From an uncultured Clostridia bacterium (lineage in GTDB: Bacteria; Bacillota; Clostridia; Oscillospirales; Acutalibacteraceae), in the NCBI GenBank assembly GCA_946186665.1, contig CAMHOE010000001.1:62001-126000 (forward strand): a DNA stretch of 64,000 nt, written 5' to 3'. The notes below the pieces were generated by a model, which saw nothing but the letters and a program-made list of their open reading frames with translations, was not told the origin of the DNA and did no database searches. How positions within the stretch are numbered: position 1 is the first letter of the stretch; each line of letters begins with the position of its first letter. The position numbers and the translations under genes are program-made. Below are positions 52,928 through 62,163 of the stretch, piece by piece.

Positions 52928-53836
52928 ATGAAACATCTTTTAAAAATGCTCGACCTGACCTCTGAAGAAGTCATCAACATTCTGAACCTTGCAGATCAGC
53001 TTAAATACGAGCAGAAGCATGGCATCCCGCATAAGCGCCTTGAGGGAAAATCTCTTGGTCTTATCTTTGAGAAAGCGTCCACACGTACAAGAGTTTCTTT
53101 TGAAGTGGGTATGTATCAGCTGGGCGGACAGCCGATATTCCTATCCTCAAAGGATATGCAGATAGGACGCGGCGAGCCTGTGCAGGATACTGCAAGAGTA
53201 CTTTCACGCTACCTTGACGGTATCATGATACGTACTTTTGAGCAGAAGGAAGTTGAAGATCTTGCAAAGTACGGTTCTATCCCGATCATCAATGGACTTA
53301 CGGATTTCTGTCATCCCTGCCAGATACTTGCAGATCTTATGACGATCCGTGAATATAAGGGCAAGCTTGACGGACTTAAAATGTCATTTATAGGTGACGG
53401 CAACAATATGATGAACTCTCTCATAGTTGGTGCGCTCAAAACAGGAGTGTCTATTTCTGTTGCTTGTCCTGAGGGCTACGAGCCGCATAAGGACGTTCTT
53501 GAATTTGCCGCTCAGTACGGCGATAAGTTCCGGATGTTCCGCACTCCGGAAGAAGCTGTAACAGATGCTGACGTTGTTATAACTGACGTATGGGCTTCTA
53601 TGGGACAGGAAGGCGAAGCTGAAAAGAGAAAGAAAGCATTTGACGGCTATCAGGTCAACGAGAAGCTTATGTCACTTGCAAAGCCTGATGCAATGGTGCA
53701 GCATTGTCTGCCTGCGCACAGGGGCGAAGAAATAACAGAGGATGTGTTTGAAGCTCACGCTGCTGAGATTTTTGAAGAGGCTGAGAACCGTCTCCATGCT
53801 CAGAAAGCCGTTATGGTAAAATGTCTTTCTGACTGA
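52928..53836 (+). CDS. argF: Ornithine carbamoyltransferase
   Basis: 302 residues. Carbamoyl-phosphate site EKASTRTRVSFEVGM, ornithine site HCLPAHRGEEI, and HPCQILADLMTIREY. Makes citrulline from ornithine. Last gene of the arginine cluster, followed by a strong terminator. Catabolic use is unlikely, as no arcA or arcC neighbours exist. Confidence 0.97.
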   Translation: MKHLLKMLDLTSEEVINILNLADQLKYEQKHGIPHKRLEGKSLGLIFEKASTRTRVSFEVGMYQLGGQPIFLSSKDMQIGRGEPVQDTARVLSRYLDGIMIRTFEQKEVEDLAKYGSIPIINGLTDFCHPCQILADLMTIREYKGKLDGLKMSFIGDGNNMMNSLIVGALKTGVSISVACPEGYEPHKDVLEFAAQYGDKFRMFRTPEEAVTDADVVITDVWASMGQEGEAEKRKKAFDGYQVNEKLMSLAKPDAMVQHCLPAHRGEEITEDVFEAHAAEIFEEAENRLHAQKAVMVKCLSD

Positions 53837-53849
53837 TAATTGATTTTTT

Positions 53850-53884
53850 AAAGACACATTTCCCAAGTGGGAGATGTGTCTTTT
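53850..53884 (+). terminator. Terminator after argF
   Basis: 15-bp stem with one wobble, AAAGACACATTTCCC with GGGAGATGTGTCTTT (53850-53864 with 53869-53883), 4-nt loop, then TTTT. Confidence 0.9.
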
Positions 53885-53910
53885 GCGACAATTTTTAAAA
53901 ATGTGGAATG

Positions 53911-54017
53911 TGCGTGACCGCACTGGACAACTCAGAACGCATCAGCTTCTGATAGAACCGTTCGCGTCGTGCTCCCCAGGGAGCACTTTGGCTATTACTG
54001 TACACGTCTATAGTTTA
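53911..54017 (+). repeat. Composite repeat, 5'-half copy
   Basis: GCGTGACCGCACTGGACAAC, CAGAACGCATCA, GCGTCGTGCTCC-CCA-GGGAGCACTTTGGCT, GTCTATAGTTT. Same order as 62156-62264. It contains a 7-bp hairpin GTGCTCC/GGGAGCAC. A GTGGAAAGTGGAATG phrase follows at 54021. Confidence 0.88.
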
Positions 54018-54062
54018 AATGTGGAAAGTGGAATGAGGAATATTGAGGATGGGGTAGGAAAG

Positions 54063-55127
54063 ATGGAGTATAAAATTGATCTTGGTGTTTGGAAAAGCGT
54101 TTTTGCTGTGCCGAGTGTAATTGTGGATAAACATATAAAGCTTGCCGGAGCGGCTCAGCTGAAGGTCATACTTTGGCTGCTTCGTTATGCTGACAGGGAA
54201 CCCTCTACTCTGGATATTTCCGAAGCTCTGTCTATGCACGAGGCTGATGTCCGTGACTGCCTGCAATATTGGGTTGAGACAGGGGTGATAGCTGTGGATG
54301 GCAATACCATATCTCCGGCACATCTTGTACTGGAAAAAGCAGATATAGCTGATACAGAAGCTCAAACAATTTCTTCTGTACGGACTGAAAGGTCTGTTTC
54401 TGAAACAGCAATGCCTGTTCAGGAAAATGCAAAAGAAATTTCTGTACCAAAGAAAAGAGCTTTATCCCGTCCGGAAAAGCCCGATATAAAATATCTAAGC
54501 CAAAGGATGAATGACGATCCGAGTATAGCCTTTCTGATGCAGTCTGCGGATGAGATATTCGGACGTATGACAAATAACAATGATAAAGCTACACTTCTTC
54601 TGATACATGAATATGACGGTCTGCCGGTAGAGGTCATAATTATGCTTATGCAGTATGCCTTCGGTATAGGCAAGGGCAATATGAGATACATAGAAAAGAC
54701 GGCGATAAACTGGTCTGACGAGGAGATAACATCTCTTGAGGCTGCGGAAAAAAAGATTCGTCAGCTTACGAGCGGACGTGACGCTGCAAAACGTGTTCAA
54801 CGCATCATAGGTGCTGACGAACATTCACCTACTGAAAAGGAAAGTGAGCTTGCCGATCTGTGGCTCAACAAGTGGTGCTTTGATCCGGAGATGATAAGGG
54901 CAGCGTATGAAGTATGTGTAGACGCAAAGGGTAAGTATATCCCGAAATATACAAGCTCTATACTTGAAAGCTGGCATAATTCAGGCTTTACCACTGTGGA
55001 GCAGACAAAGCGCCGCAAAAACGATAAGTACAATAAAAAAAGTTCCCGTTCAAAGGGATATGAACCTACTTATGATATATCCGAATATGAAAGTACAAGT
55101 GTGTTGGACGATGATGATTGGAAGTGA
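54063..55127 (+). CDS. dnaD: DnaD-domain replication initiation protein
   Basis: 354 residues from ATG 54063 with GTAGGAAAG upstream. Start of protein EYKIDLGVWKSVFAVPSVIV; N-terminal winged-helix-like part with DISEALSMHEADVRDCLQYW. A variable linker, then the DnaB/DnaD C-terminal domain, two copies: NDKATLLLIHEYDGLPVEVI and LADLWLNKWCFDPEMIRAAY. DnaD-type proteins remodel DNA and recruit the helicase loader. The next gene is the loader. No signal peptide. In Bacillus, dnaD and dnaI are unlinked, here they are adjacent. Confidence 0.9.
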   Translation: MEYKIDLGVWKSVFAVPSVIVDKHIKLAGAAQLKVILWLLRYADREPSTLDISEALSMHEADVRDCLQYWVETGVIAVDGNTISPAHLVLEKADIADTEAQTISSVRTERSVSETAMPVQENAKEISVPKKRALSRPEKPDIKYLSQRMNDDPSIAFLMQSADEIFGRMTNNNDKATLLLIHEYDGLPVEVIIMLMQYAFGIGKGNMRYIEKTAINWSDEEITSLEAAEKKIRQLTSGRDAAKRVQRIIGADEHSPTEKESELADLWLNKWCFDPEMIRAAYEVCVDAKGKYIPKYTSSILESWHNSGFTTVEQTKRRKNDKYNKKSSRSKGYEPTYDISEYESTSVLDDDDWK

Positions 55128-55132
55128 CAGCT

Positions 55133-56140
55133 ATGGGATACTCCCGTGAAATATATGAGCAGGCGGAAAAAACATTAGAGCTGAGACGACTGTATTCCGA
55201 ACAGGAGCTTGAAAAGCGCCGAAGGATATTATACAGTAGATCTCCCCGTGCGGAAACAATAGAACGTACTATTGCCGGAACTTCTGTTGCGGCGGCAAAG
55301 GCGGTACTTGGAGGCTCTGATCTTAAAAGAGAGCTTAATGCTTTGAAGGAAACAAATCTTCAGCTGCAAAGAGAGCTTGCCTCTATAATAAAGGAACTTG
55401 GTTTTCCGGCAAACTATCTTGATCCATGGTATAAATGTGATAAATGCAAGGACAGGGGAGATGTAGACGGCAGAATGTGCTCCTGTATGAAGTCTCTTCT
55501 CAGAGAGATATCTTACGAACAGCTGAATAAAATATCTCCGCTTTCACTCTCGGATTTTGACAGCTTTGATCTTGATTATTATTCCAAAACGCCGGCAGCA
55601 GAGGGAAAGAAAAGCCCCTATACACATATGACAGGAGTCCTTGCGTTTTGCAAAAAGTATGCAAGAACATTTAACGAGGACTCACGCAGTCTGCTGTTTC
55701 AGGGTGCTCCGGGTCTGGGAAAGACTCATCTTTCTCTTGCAATAGCAAAAGAGGTCATTGATAAAGGCTATGGTGTTATTTATGTCTCTGCGCCTGCAAT
55801 ACTGTCAAAGATAGAAAACGAGCATTTTAATAACAAGGCAAATGAAAACAATACAGAACAGCTCATAACAGAATGTGACCTGCTTATAATTGACGATCTG
55901 GGAACAGAGTTTATTTCCCGTTTTACAGTGTCCACACTGTACAACATGATAAATACACGCATGATACGCAGTAAGCCTACGATAATCAGCACAAATCTGT
56001 TTCTTACGGAACTACAGGATAATTATAATATAAGGACAGTGTCAAGAATAATAGGAACGCTTGACAGAGTAGAGTTTATCGGAACTGATGTAAGACAGCT
56101 GAAGCGCCGCAGAAAAGCCTCTGCTGATAGAACAAACTGA
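55133..56140 (+). CDS. DnaI/DnaC-like helicase loader ATPase
   Basis: 335 residues. N-terminal coiled coil (YEQAEKTLELRRLYSEQELE), a zinc-binding cluster CDKCKDRGDVDGRMCSCMKS, then an AAA+ domain: Walker A FQGAPGLGKTHLSLAIA, Walker B LLIIDDLGTEF, sensor ISTNLFLTELQDNY, arginine-finger-like RIIGTLDRVEF. Loads the replicative helicase DnaB/DnaC. It is 5 nt after dnaD, start ATG 55133 with GGAAGTGAC upstream. Confidence 0.9.
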   Translation: MGYSREIYEQAEKTLELRRLYSEQELEKRRRILYSRSPRAETIERTIAGTSVAAAKAVLGGSDLKRELNALKETNLQLQRELASIIKELGFPANYLDPWYKCDKCKDRGDVDGRMCSCMKSLLREISYEQLNKISPLSLSDFDSFDLDYYSKTPAAEGKKSPYTHMTGVLAFCKKYARTFNEDSRSLLFQGAPGLGKTHLSLAIAKEVIDKGYGVIYVSAPAILSKIENEHFNNKANENNTEQLITECDLLIIDDLGTEFISRFTVSTLYNMINTRMIRSKPTIISTNLFLTELQDNYNIRTVSRIIGTLDRVEFIGTDVRQLKRRRKASADRTN

Positions 56141-56154
56141 TAGGAGTGACAGTT

Positions 56155-57006
56155 ATGTTAAAAATACTGCTGAGTGCAGACAGCACTTGTGATATCTCAG
56201 GAGAACTTCTTGAAAAAACAGGCGCCATTCTTATGCCGCTGCATATCATATTGGATGGAAAAAGCTATGATGACGGAGTGGATATCACACCAGATGAAAT
56301 ATATGAACATTTTGCTGCTACCGGAAAGCTTCCGAAAACATCTGCCATAAATACTCAGGAATACATAGATAAATTCAAGCCTTATATAGATGACGGTTAT
56401 GAGGTCATACACATTAATCTTGGTTCAGCGATATCCTCATCATATCAGAACTGTGTATCTGCTTCAAAACAGCTTGAAGGTCTTTATCCTGTAGATTCCT
56501 GCAATCTGTCATCAGGAACCGGACATTTAGTTATAGAAGCAGCCGAAAGAATAAAACAAGGTATGAGTGCAAAGGATATTGTTAAAGAGCTGAAAGAGCT
56601 TATACCAAAATGTCATTCAAGCTTTGTAATAGACAAACTGGATTTTCTCAGAGCAGGCGGACGCTGTTCTACGCTTGCCATGTTGGGCGCAAATCTTTTA
56701 CAGCTGAAGCCCAGTATATATGTGGACAATACCGACGGTTCAATGACTGTGGGCAAAAAATATCGGGGAAAGCTGCAAAAGGTTCTGGTCAACTATGTAC
56801 ATGATAAGCTTTCACAGTATGAGAAGATACGTCCCAACCGTATATTCATAACTCATGGCGGTATAGCAGAGCAGTACATTCAGATTGTCAAAGAAGAGCT
56901 TGAGCGTCTGCATTATTTTGATCAGATATTCGTTGAACGTGCAAGCTGCACAATATCCTCTCACTGCGGTCCCGGCACTCTTGGAATACTCTTCATGACT
57001 GAGTGA
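56155..57006 (+). CDS. DegV family fatty-acid-binding protein
   Basis: 283 residues from ATG 56155 after TAGGAGTGAC. DegV landmarks: ILLSADSTCDISGELLEKTG, INLGSAISSSYQNCVSASK, VIDKLDFLRAGGRCSTLAML. FakB-type proteins hold a fatty acid for the kinase FakA. No fakA nearby. It follows the loader by 14 nt and may be cotranscribed. Confidence 0.92.
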   Translation: MLKILLSADSTCDISGELLEKTGAILMPLHIILDGKSYDDGVDITPDEIYEHFAATGKLPKTSAINTQEYIDKFKPYIDDGYEVIHINLGSAISSSYQNCVSASKQLEGLYPVDSCNLSSGTGHLVIEAAERIKQGMSAKDIVKELKELIPKCHSSFVIDKLDFLRAGGRCSTLAMLGANLLQLKPSIYVDNTDGSMTVGKKYRGKLQKVLVNYVHDKLSQYEKIRPNRIFITHGGIAEQYIQIVKEELERLHYFDQIFVERASCTISSHCGPGTLGILFMTE

Positions 57007-57050
57007 ATATGTAACCCCTAAAGCTAGAGTAGGATAAATATTGTTTTTTT

Positions 57051-57121
57051 AGGAAGGGGGTTCGGGGGAGAACCCTTTGTTTTCAAACAAAGGGTTTCCA
57101 CCGAGAGACTGCCCCTCAAAA
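57051..57121 (+). repeat. Palindromic element PAL, full copy
   Basis: AGGAAGGGGGTTCGGGGGAG, arm AACCCTTTGTTT, loop TC, arm AAACAAAGGGTTT, then CCACCGAGAGACTGCCCCTC. Located between degV and rnr; same orientation as the 36.3-kb copy. Confidence 0.88.
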
Positions 57122-57159
57122 CAAATCTGTGGTATTGTATAATAAAGGAGGTTGAAAAG

Positions 57160-59265
57160 ATGAACAATGAAGATAATGAATTAATACTTGAAACACTCAG
57201 ACAAAAGACCGAGCCTGTTGAGCGTACAGAGCTTATGATAGAATCGGGAGTGCTGGAGCAGGAGCATTTCAACAATGCCATCTCGTATCTTGACAGTAAG
57301 GGCGAGATCGTTGTGATAAAGCGAAAAAAAATTGCTTTGCCGGAGGTCGCAGGTTATGTCCGTGCAACTATCGTAAGGTCAAACAAATGGTTCTCCTTTG
57401 CACATCCTGAGGATGACAGCGAAGATATTTTTATCCATACATCATCTTCAAAGGGTGCTATGCCCGGAGACAAGGTCATGCTGAAAAACGTCAGAACAGA
57501 GGAAAAGGGTCCGTCCGGCGAAGTCGATAAGATACTTGAAAAAGGCTCCAGAATAATAACCGGCGTAGTAGAAAGAGAAAAGGGCAAGGCAGGTAAGGCG
57601 TATGTTATGCCTGACTCAGGATTTGCTTTTCGTCTGCGCATAGTAAAGGGCGGCGAGCTTAAAAGCAAGAACGGAGATAAGGTTAAGGCTGCTATTGCGT
57701 ATGATCAAAGGGAAAAGCGCATTTATGCAAGAGTCATACACATTTACGGCCGTGCAGATTCTGCAAGAGTATGTGCAGACGCTATCATAGACGCCAACGG
57801 TATACCTGTAAAATTTTCGGTTCCGGTAAAGCACGAGGCTGCTTTAAAGGCTGCGGAACCTATCACACAGGAGGAAATTTCCAGACGTCTTGATCTTCGT
57901 GATGAACCGATATTTACTATTGACGGTGCGGATGCAAAGGATCTTGATGACGCTGTTTCAGTAAAAAAGCTTGAAAGCGGCTGGGAGCTTGGAGTGCATA
58001 TCGCCGATGTGTCCCATTATGTAACAGAGGGCAGCAAGCTTGATGAAAGCGCTATGGACAGAGGAACATCCGTATATTTTGCAGACAGGGTAATACCGAT
58101 GCTTCCGGTAGAGATATCAAACGGCTGCTGCTCTTTGAATTCAGGAGTAAACAAGCTGACCTTTTCTGCGATAATTAATCTTGACAAGCGCGGAGAAATT
58201 GTGGATTACCGTTTTGAAAAGAGTGTGATAAACTCAAAGGTACGTGGAGTTTATTCCGAAGTCAACGCAATAATCGACGGAACCGCCGATGAGCAGATAA
58301 AAGAGAAATACGCCCCTGTATACAAGAGTATATTTGATGCTCAGGAGCTTGCTCTTATTCTTAAGGAAAAAGCAAAACAGCGTGGAGAGCTGGAAATTGA
58401 GACAACAGAGCTGCGTTTTGAGCTGGACAGCAATGGTGTCTGTACATCTGTTGCCCAGCGTGAAAGGGGGCAGGCAGAGGAGCTTATCGAACAGTTCATG
58501 ATATGCGCAAACCGCGCAGCAGCACTGTATGCAAAAAATGCGCTTATTCCCTTTGTATATCGTGTTCATGAGGCACCCGAAGCCGACAGACTGGAAACCC
58601 TGTCCGAGCTTGCCGCAAGCTGCGGATTTTCTGTCCGCAGACTGAAAGAGGGCGTTCATCAGACAGATCTTGCAGAGCTTATAAATAAGTCAAAGGAAAC
58701 AAAATATGCAAGACTTATCTCAATGCAGGTATTGCGTACCATGGCAAAGGCAAGATACGACGACAGACCTCTTGGACACTTCGGATTGTCTCTTGAGGAT
58801 TACTGTCACTTTACATCTCCAATAAGACGTTATCCTGATACATCCATTCACAGGATATTGACTGATCTTGTCAGCGGAGTGCCGATAGATAAGATACAAG
58901 CCCATTATGCAGATTTTGCTAAGGAGTCCGCAAGGATGTCCTCCGAGCGTGAGCTTCGTGCCATGCGTGCCGAACGTGAGACGGAAAAGTGCTATGCCGC
59001 AGAATATATGACATCACATCTTGGAGAGCAATACGATGGTATTGTATCAGGCATAACAAACCGTGGATTATTTGTGTGTATCGATAACGGCATAGAGGGT
59101 TTTGTTGATCTTACAGAAGATGAACGCAGCTTTTTTGAATATGACGGAGCTGCCGTCACTACTGACCGCAGAAGCGGCAGGAGCTATTCTATAGGGGATA
59201 CCGTACACATTGAAGTGATTGCAGCATCCGTACCTATGGGAACTGTGGACTTCCGTTTTGCATAA
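57160..59265 (+). CDS. rnr: Ribonuclease R
   Basis: 701 residues. N-terminal winged helix (LILETLRQKTEPVERTELMI), cold-shock domains, RNB catalytic domain with IDGADAKDLDDAVSVKKLES (the Asp cluster), DRGTSVYFADRVIPMLPVEI, HFTSPIRRYPDTSIHRILTD, and a C-terminal S1 domain GIVSGITNRGLFVCIDNGIE. A 3'-5' exonuclease that degrades structured RNA. AAAGGAGG at 57147 precedes the ATG. ssrA/smpB, often adjacent, are not in the window. Confidence 0.96.
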   Translation: MNNEDNELILETLRQKTEPVERTELMIESGVLEQEHFNNAISYLDSKGEIVVIKRKKIALPEVAGYVRATIVRSNKWFSFAHPEDDSEDIFIHTSSSKGAMPGDKVMLKNVRTEEKGPSGEVDKILEKGSRIITGVVEREKGKAGKAYVMPDSGFAFRLRIVKGGELKSKNGDKVKAAIAYDQREKRIYARVIHIYGRADSARVCADAIIDANGIPVKFSVPVKHEAALKAAEPITQEEISRRLDLRDEPIFTIDGADAKDLDDAVSVKKLESGWELGVHIADVSHYVTEGSKLDESAMDRGTSVYFADRVIPMLPVEISNGCCSLNSGVNKLTFSAIINLDKRGEIVDYRFEKSVINSKVRGVYSEVNAIIDGTADEQIKEKYAPVYKSIFDAQELALILKEKAKQRGELEIETTELRFELDSNGVCTSVAQRERGQAEELIEQFMICANRAAALYAKNALIPFVYRVHEAPEADRLETLSELAASCGFSVRRLKEGVHQTDLAELINKSKETKYARLISMQVLRTMAKARYDDRPLGHFGLSLEDYCHFTSPIRRYPDTSIHRILTDLVSGVPIDKIQAHYADFAKESARMSSERELRAMRAERETEKCYAAEYMTSHLGEQYDGIVSGITNRGLFVCIDNGIEGFVDLTEDERSFFEYDGAAVTTDRRSGRSYSIGDTVHIEVIAASVPMGTVDFRFA

Positions 59266-59330
59266 CGGTCAATCTATTATAGAAACGTCACTTTTATATC
59301 CGGCTCAAAGGTTTGAAATAGCTTTACAAT

Positions 59331-59377
59331 AAGAGATCACCTTATGGGAATTGTGAAAACCCATAAGGTGATCTCTT
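59331..59377. terminator. Bidirectional terminator between rnr and acyP
   Basis: 18-bp perfect stem (59331-59348 with 59360-59377) with an 11-nt loop, AAGAGATCACC on one arm. It separates converging rnr and acyP. Confidence 0.92.
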
Positions 59378-59406
59378 TATCAGTTTAAAACTCTCTATGG
59401 TATTAT

Positions 59407-59688
59407 TTATCGGATACGGAAGCCGCGTTCATTTTCTTCAAGTGGGATAGTGCGGCAATCCATATTTTCAATTCTTATATAAGTGCCGCGTTCTATTGCA
59501 AGGATAACATTGTCTATCTGTTTCTCAGTTCCCTGAATTTCCATAAGCACAGAGCCATCAAATTTATTTTTCACCCATCCTGTCACGCCAATACTGTCAG
59601 CGGCGTGATACGCCCTGTACCGGAACCCCACACCCTGTACCCAGCCGTAGAAGGTTATCCTTTTGCGGATCATATTTTTATTATCCAT
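59407..59688 (-). CDS. acyP: Acylphosphatase
   Basis: 93 residues. ITFYGWVQGVGFRYRAYHAA with the phosphate-binding Arg, then GVTGWVKNKFDGSVLMEIQG with the catalytic Asn. Hydrolyses acyl phosphates. CGAGGT precedes ATG 59688. It lies 46 nt after the LtrA-like gene on the same strand. Confidence 0.95.
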   Translation of the reverse strand: MDNKNMIRKRITFYGWVQGVGFRYRAYHAADSIGVTGWVKNKFDGSVLMEIQGTEKQIDNVILAIERGTYIRIENMDCRTIPLEENERGFRIR

Positions 59689-59734
59689 AAAGCGTTACCT
59701 CGTTTTTTTGATCATACTATTATTGGTGTCATCG

Positions 59735-60871
59735 TTAATCCGGTTGATTTGATGCTGTTTTTCTGCTGAAATAATGCAGAAGAATGAAAATTCCCCAGAC
59801 ATATGCAGCAGTCAGTGCGATGTTTACATACATATTTTCTCTGAAAATCAGCATTAATGCTGTAAAGCTGACAGCTACTGATACGAGCGAAAGGATAAAT
59901 CTTAATGTCGGACGACACTTTGATTTACTGTAGCGAAGGGTAAAAAACAGAGAAACGTAATACATCAGGAAGGATAATATCAGCATCAATATCTTAGGCA
60001 TCAGACTGACCTCTGTGTTGTGCATGAATTCAAGAGAGGTCGTGATAAGACTCAGAGCCAAAATAATAAAGATATGGATCATCATATATATAAGTCCTGA
60101 ATTTTGCAGCCTGCGGTCTATAAGATGATCATAGACCGTGCCATAGCTGAGAAACAGCCCCACTACGATAAGAAAGCTCATCAGTGAAAAATACAGCGAG
60201 TTAATTGTAATACCGCCTTCAAAGTAAGCAGAAAGTGCTATTATCATTTCACCAAAGGTGAACACAACATAGAGCATAGCTCTTTCAGAAAGATGGGTAA
60301 AATCCACAAGAGTGACATTTGCTTTGCGGCCGTGTACCATAGAACCGACAATACCAAAAAGTATAGCAATCGGAGCTGCCGAGAAACCTGTAGCCTGATA
60401 TATAGGATATGTACAGAAAACTATCAACGCTTCTATTATAAGAACATATCCCATACGCCTTGTTTGCTTATAAACCTCAGGACATTCCTTACAGTTGCGA
60501 AGCTCCAGAAAATACTGAATACCAATATTGACGAGTATAGCTCCCCATGCAATATTATATTCTAAAAGAAAGTTATCCCAATGATTTCGTGTTCCCTCAC
60601 CGATGAAGTATAGTAGGAACATATTGATAAACAAAAAGATGTGGTCACGCAGTTTGTTCCTGCCGTGCATATTGATGTAGTATGTCGAAAAGTTCCATAT
60701 CTGTATTATCGTAAGTGTACAAAGGATGTACGCCATAAATACCTTGTTTTCGACAAATCCATTTGTGATCTGATGCAGCAGGGAATTGTTTCTGCCGATA
60801 ACATATACGAATATCAGGTCATAGATCAGTTCAAGATACTCAACTTTTTTCTCTTCAATTTTTTTATTCAT
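59735..60871 (-). CDS. LtrA-like membrane protein
   Basis: 378 residues. N-terminus VEYLELIYDLIFVYVIGRNN, the LtrA family hallmark (E-L-x-x-DL-x-FV), then about ten or eleven membrane helices. LtrA was named for cold sensitivity in Listeria; the function is not established. AAGGAGAG precedes ATG 60871. It probably shares a transcript with acyP. Confidence 0.85.
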   Translation of the reverse strand: MNKKIEEKKVEYLELIYDLIFVYVIGRNNSLLHQITNGFVENKVFMAYILCTLTIIQIWNFSTYYINMHGRNKLRDHIFLFINMFLLYFIGEGTRNHWDNFLLEYNIAWGAILVNIGIQYFLELRNCKECPEVYKQTRRMGYVLIIEALIVFCTYPIYQATGFSAAPIAILFGIVGSMVHGRKANVTLVDFTHLSERAMLYVVFTFGEMIIALSAYFEGGITINSLYFSLMSFLIVVGLFLSYGTVYDHLIDRRLQNSGLIYMMIHIFIILALSLITTSLEFMHNTEVSLMPKILMLILSFLMYYVSLFFTLRYSKSKCRPTLRFILSLVSVAVSFTALMLIFRENMYVNIALTAAYVWGIFILLHYFSRKTASNQPD

Positions 60872-61143
60872 AAAACTCTCCTTGTTTTTTTGTTATATGC
60901 GGATAATGTTTTTTCTTTAATATCATAAGCCGCTGTATCTATAATAACATATTGAAATGCAGATATAAATATATAAACGAAAAAAATAATAACAAACGTT
61001 TTATTGTTTATTCCTTTGAATAAAATCATAAGCATCATAAAATAATATAAATGTCTGAATGTGTCCTGAAACATGTTATGCTCATGATATAAACAAAAGG
61101 GACATCATCTGTAAAAATACAACATAGCTTATGGAGGTATAAT
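60872..61143. other. Divergent gap between LtrA-like gene and spoVAD
   Basis: 272 nt, A+T-rich, with several TATAAT-like strings on both strands. I could not fix a promoter; no sigma-G/F-type pair with correct spacing was found for spoVAD. Confidence 0.45.
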
Positions 61144-62163
61144 ATGCCGGAAAGGGTAGGTAAATATACTATAAAAATAACAAATGATGTAAATATCCAT
61201 TGTTCCGTAGGAATAGCAGGAAAGAAGGAGGGAGAGGGACCTCTGGGGAAATATTTTGATGTAGCCTTCAATGATGATAAACTGGGACAGCCTACATGGG
61301 AAAAAGCTGAAAGCACACTACAGACTACAGCTGTGGATATTCTGCTGAAAAAAGCCGAGCTTACGACAAATGACATTGATATCATCTTTGCAGGTGATCT
61401 TCTTAATCAGTGCATATCCTCGACCTTCGGACTTCGTGAACTGAACATTCCGCTGTTTGGTCAGTATGGAGCCTGTTCCACTATGGCGCAGACAATAGCA
61501 CTTGGTTCGATATTTGTTGACAGCGGTGCTGCCGGCCGTGCAGTTGCAGTGACGTCCTCACATTTTTGTTCGGCAGAGAGACAATTCCGTCTGCCTATAG
61601 AATACGGCGGTCAGCGCACGCCTACAGCTCAATGGACTGTCACCGGTTCAGGTGCGGCACTTATTGACAGGAGCTGCATAGGTGCATCAGTAAAATGCAT
61701 TACTGTAGGCAAGATCAAAGATCTGCAAATAAAGGATGCTAATAATATGGGAGCAGCTATGGCACCTGCGGCAGCCGATACCATTTCGTGTTTTCTTTCA
61801 GATACAGGCACGACTCCCGAAGATTATGATCTTATTCTTACCGGAGATCTTGGCAAGCTTGGTTCAGAGCTTCTTATAGAGCTTCTGCAAAGGGACGGTA
61901 TAGACATTTCAAAAAATCATAATGACTGCGGAATGTTGATATACGATCTCGAAGGACAGGATGTACACTCAGGAGGATCAGGCTGCGGCTGTTCCGGTTC
62001 TGTTTTTTGTTCACACATTATGCAGCGCATAAATTCCGGTGAGCTGAATAAAGTTCTTTTTATTGCCACAGGTGCTCTTATGTCTCCGACCTCTTCTCAG
62101 CAGGGAGAGTCCATTCCCGGTATTGCACATCTTGTGGCGGTATCGTCCTGCGGCGGCGGGTGA
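61144..62163 (+). CDS. spoVAD: Stage V sporulation protein AD
   Basis: 339 residues. Thiolase-fold SpoVAD: LGKYFDVAFNDDKLGQPTWE, FAGDLLNQCISSTFGLREL, FGQYGACSTMAQTIALGSI, VAVTSSHFCSAERQFRLPIE, LTGDLGKLGSELL, GESIPGIAHLVAV. It binds dipicolinic acid and helps load it into spores. spoVAC and spoVAE are absent here. TATGGAGGT precedes the ATG. The last residues and stop (CGGG-stop) lie in the first bases of a repeat copy. Confidence 0.93.
   Translation: MPERVGKYTIKITNDVNIHCSVGIAGKKEGEGPLGKYFDVAFNDDKLGQPTWEKAESTLQTTAVDILLKKAELTTNDIDIIFAGDLLNQCISSTFGLRELNIPLFGQYGACSTMAQTIALGSIFVDSGAAGRAVAVTSSHFCSAERQFRLPIEYGGQRTPTAQWTVTGSGAALIDRSCIGASVKCITVGKIKDLQIKDANNMGAAMAPAAADTISCFLSDTGTTPEDYDLILTGDLGKLGSELLIELLQRDGIDISKNHNDCGMLIYDLEGQDVHSGGSGCGCSGSVFCSHIMQRINSGELNKVLFIATGALMSPTSSQQGESIPGIAHLVAVSSCGGG

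Noticed and set aside
60872..61143. Sigma-G-type promoter for spoVAD
   Set aside because: TGAATA and CATAAAATA strings near 61018-61045 are only 13 nt apart, too close for the usual spacing.
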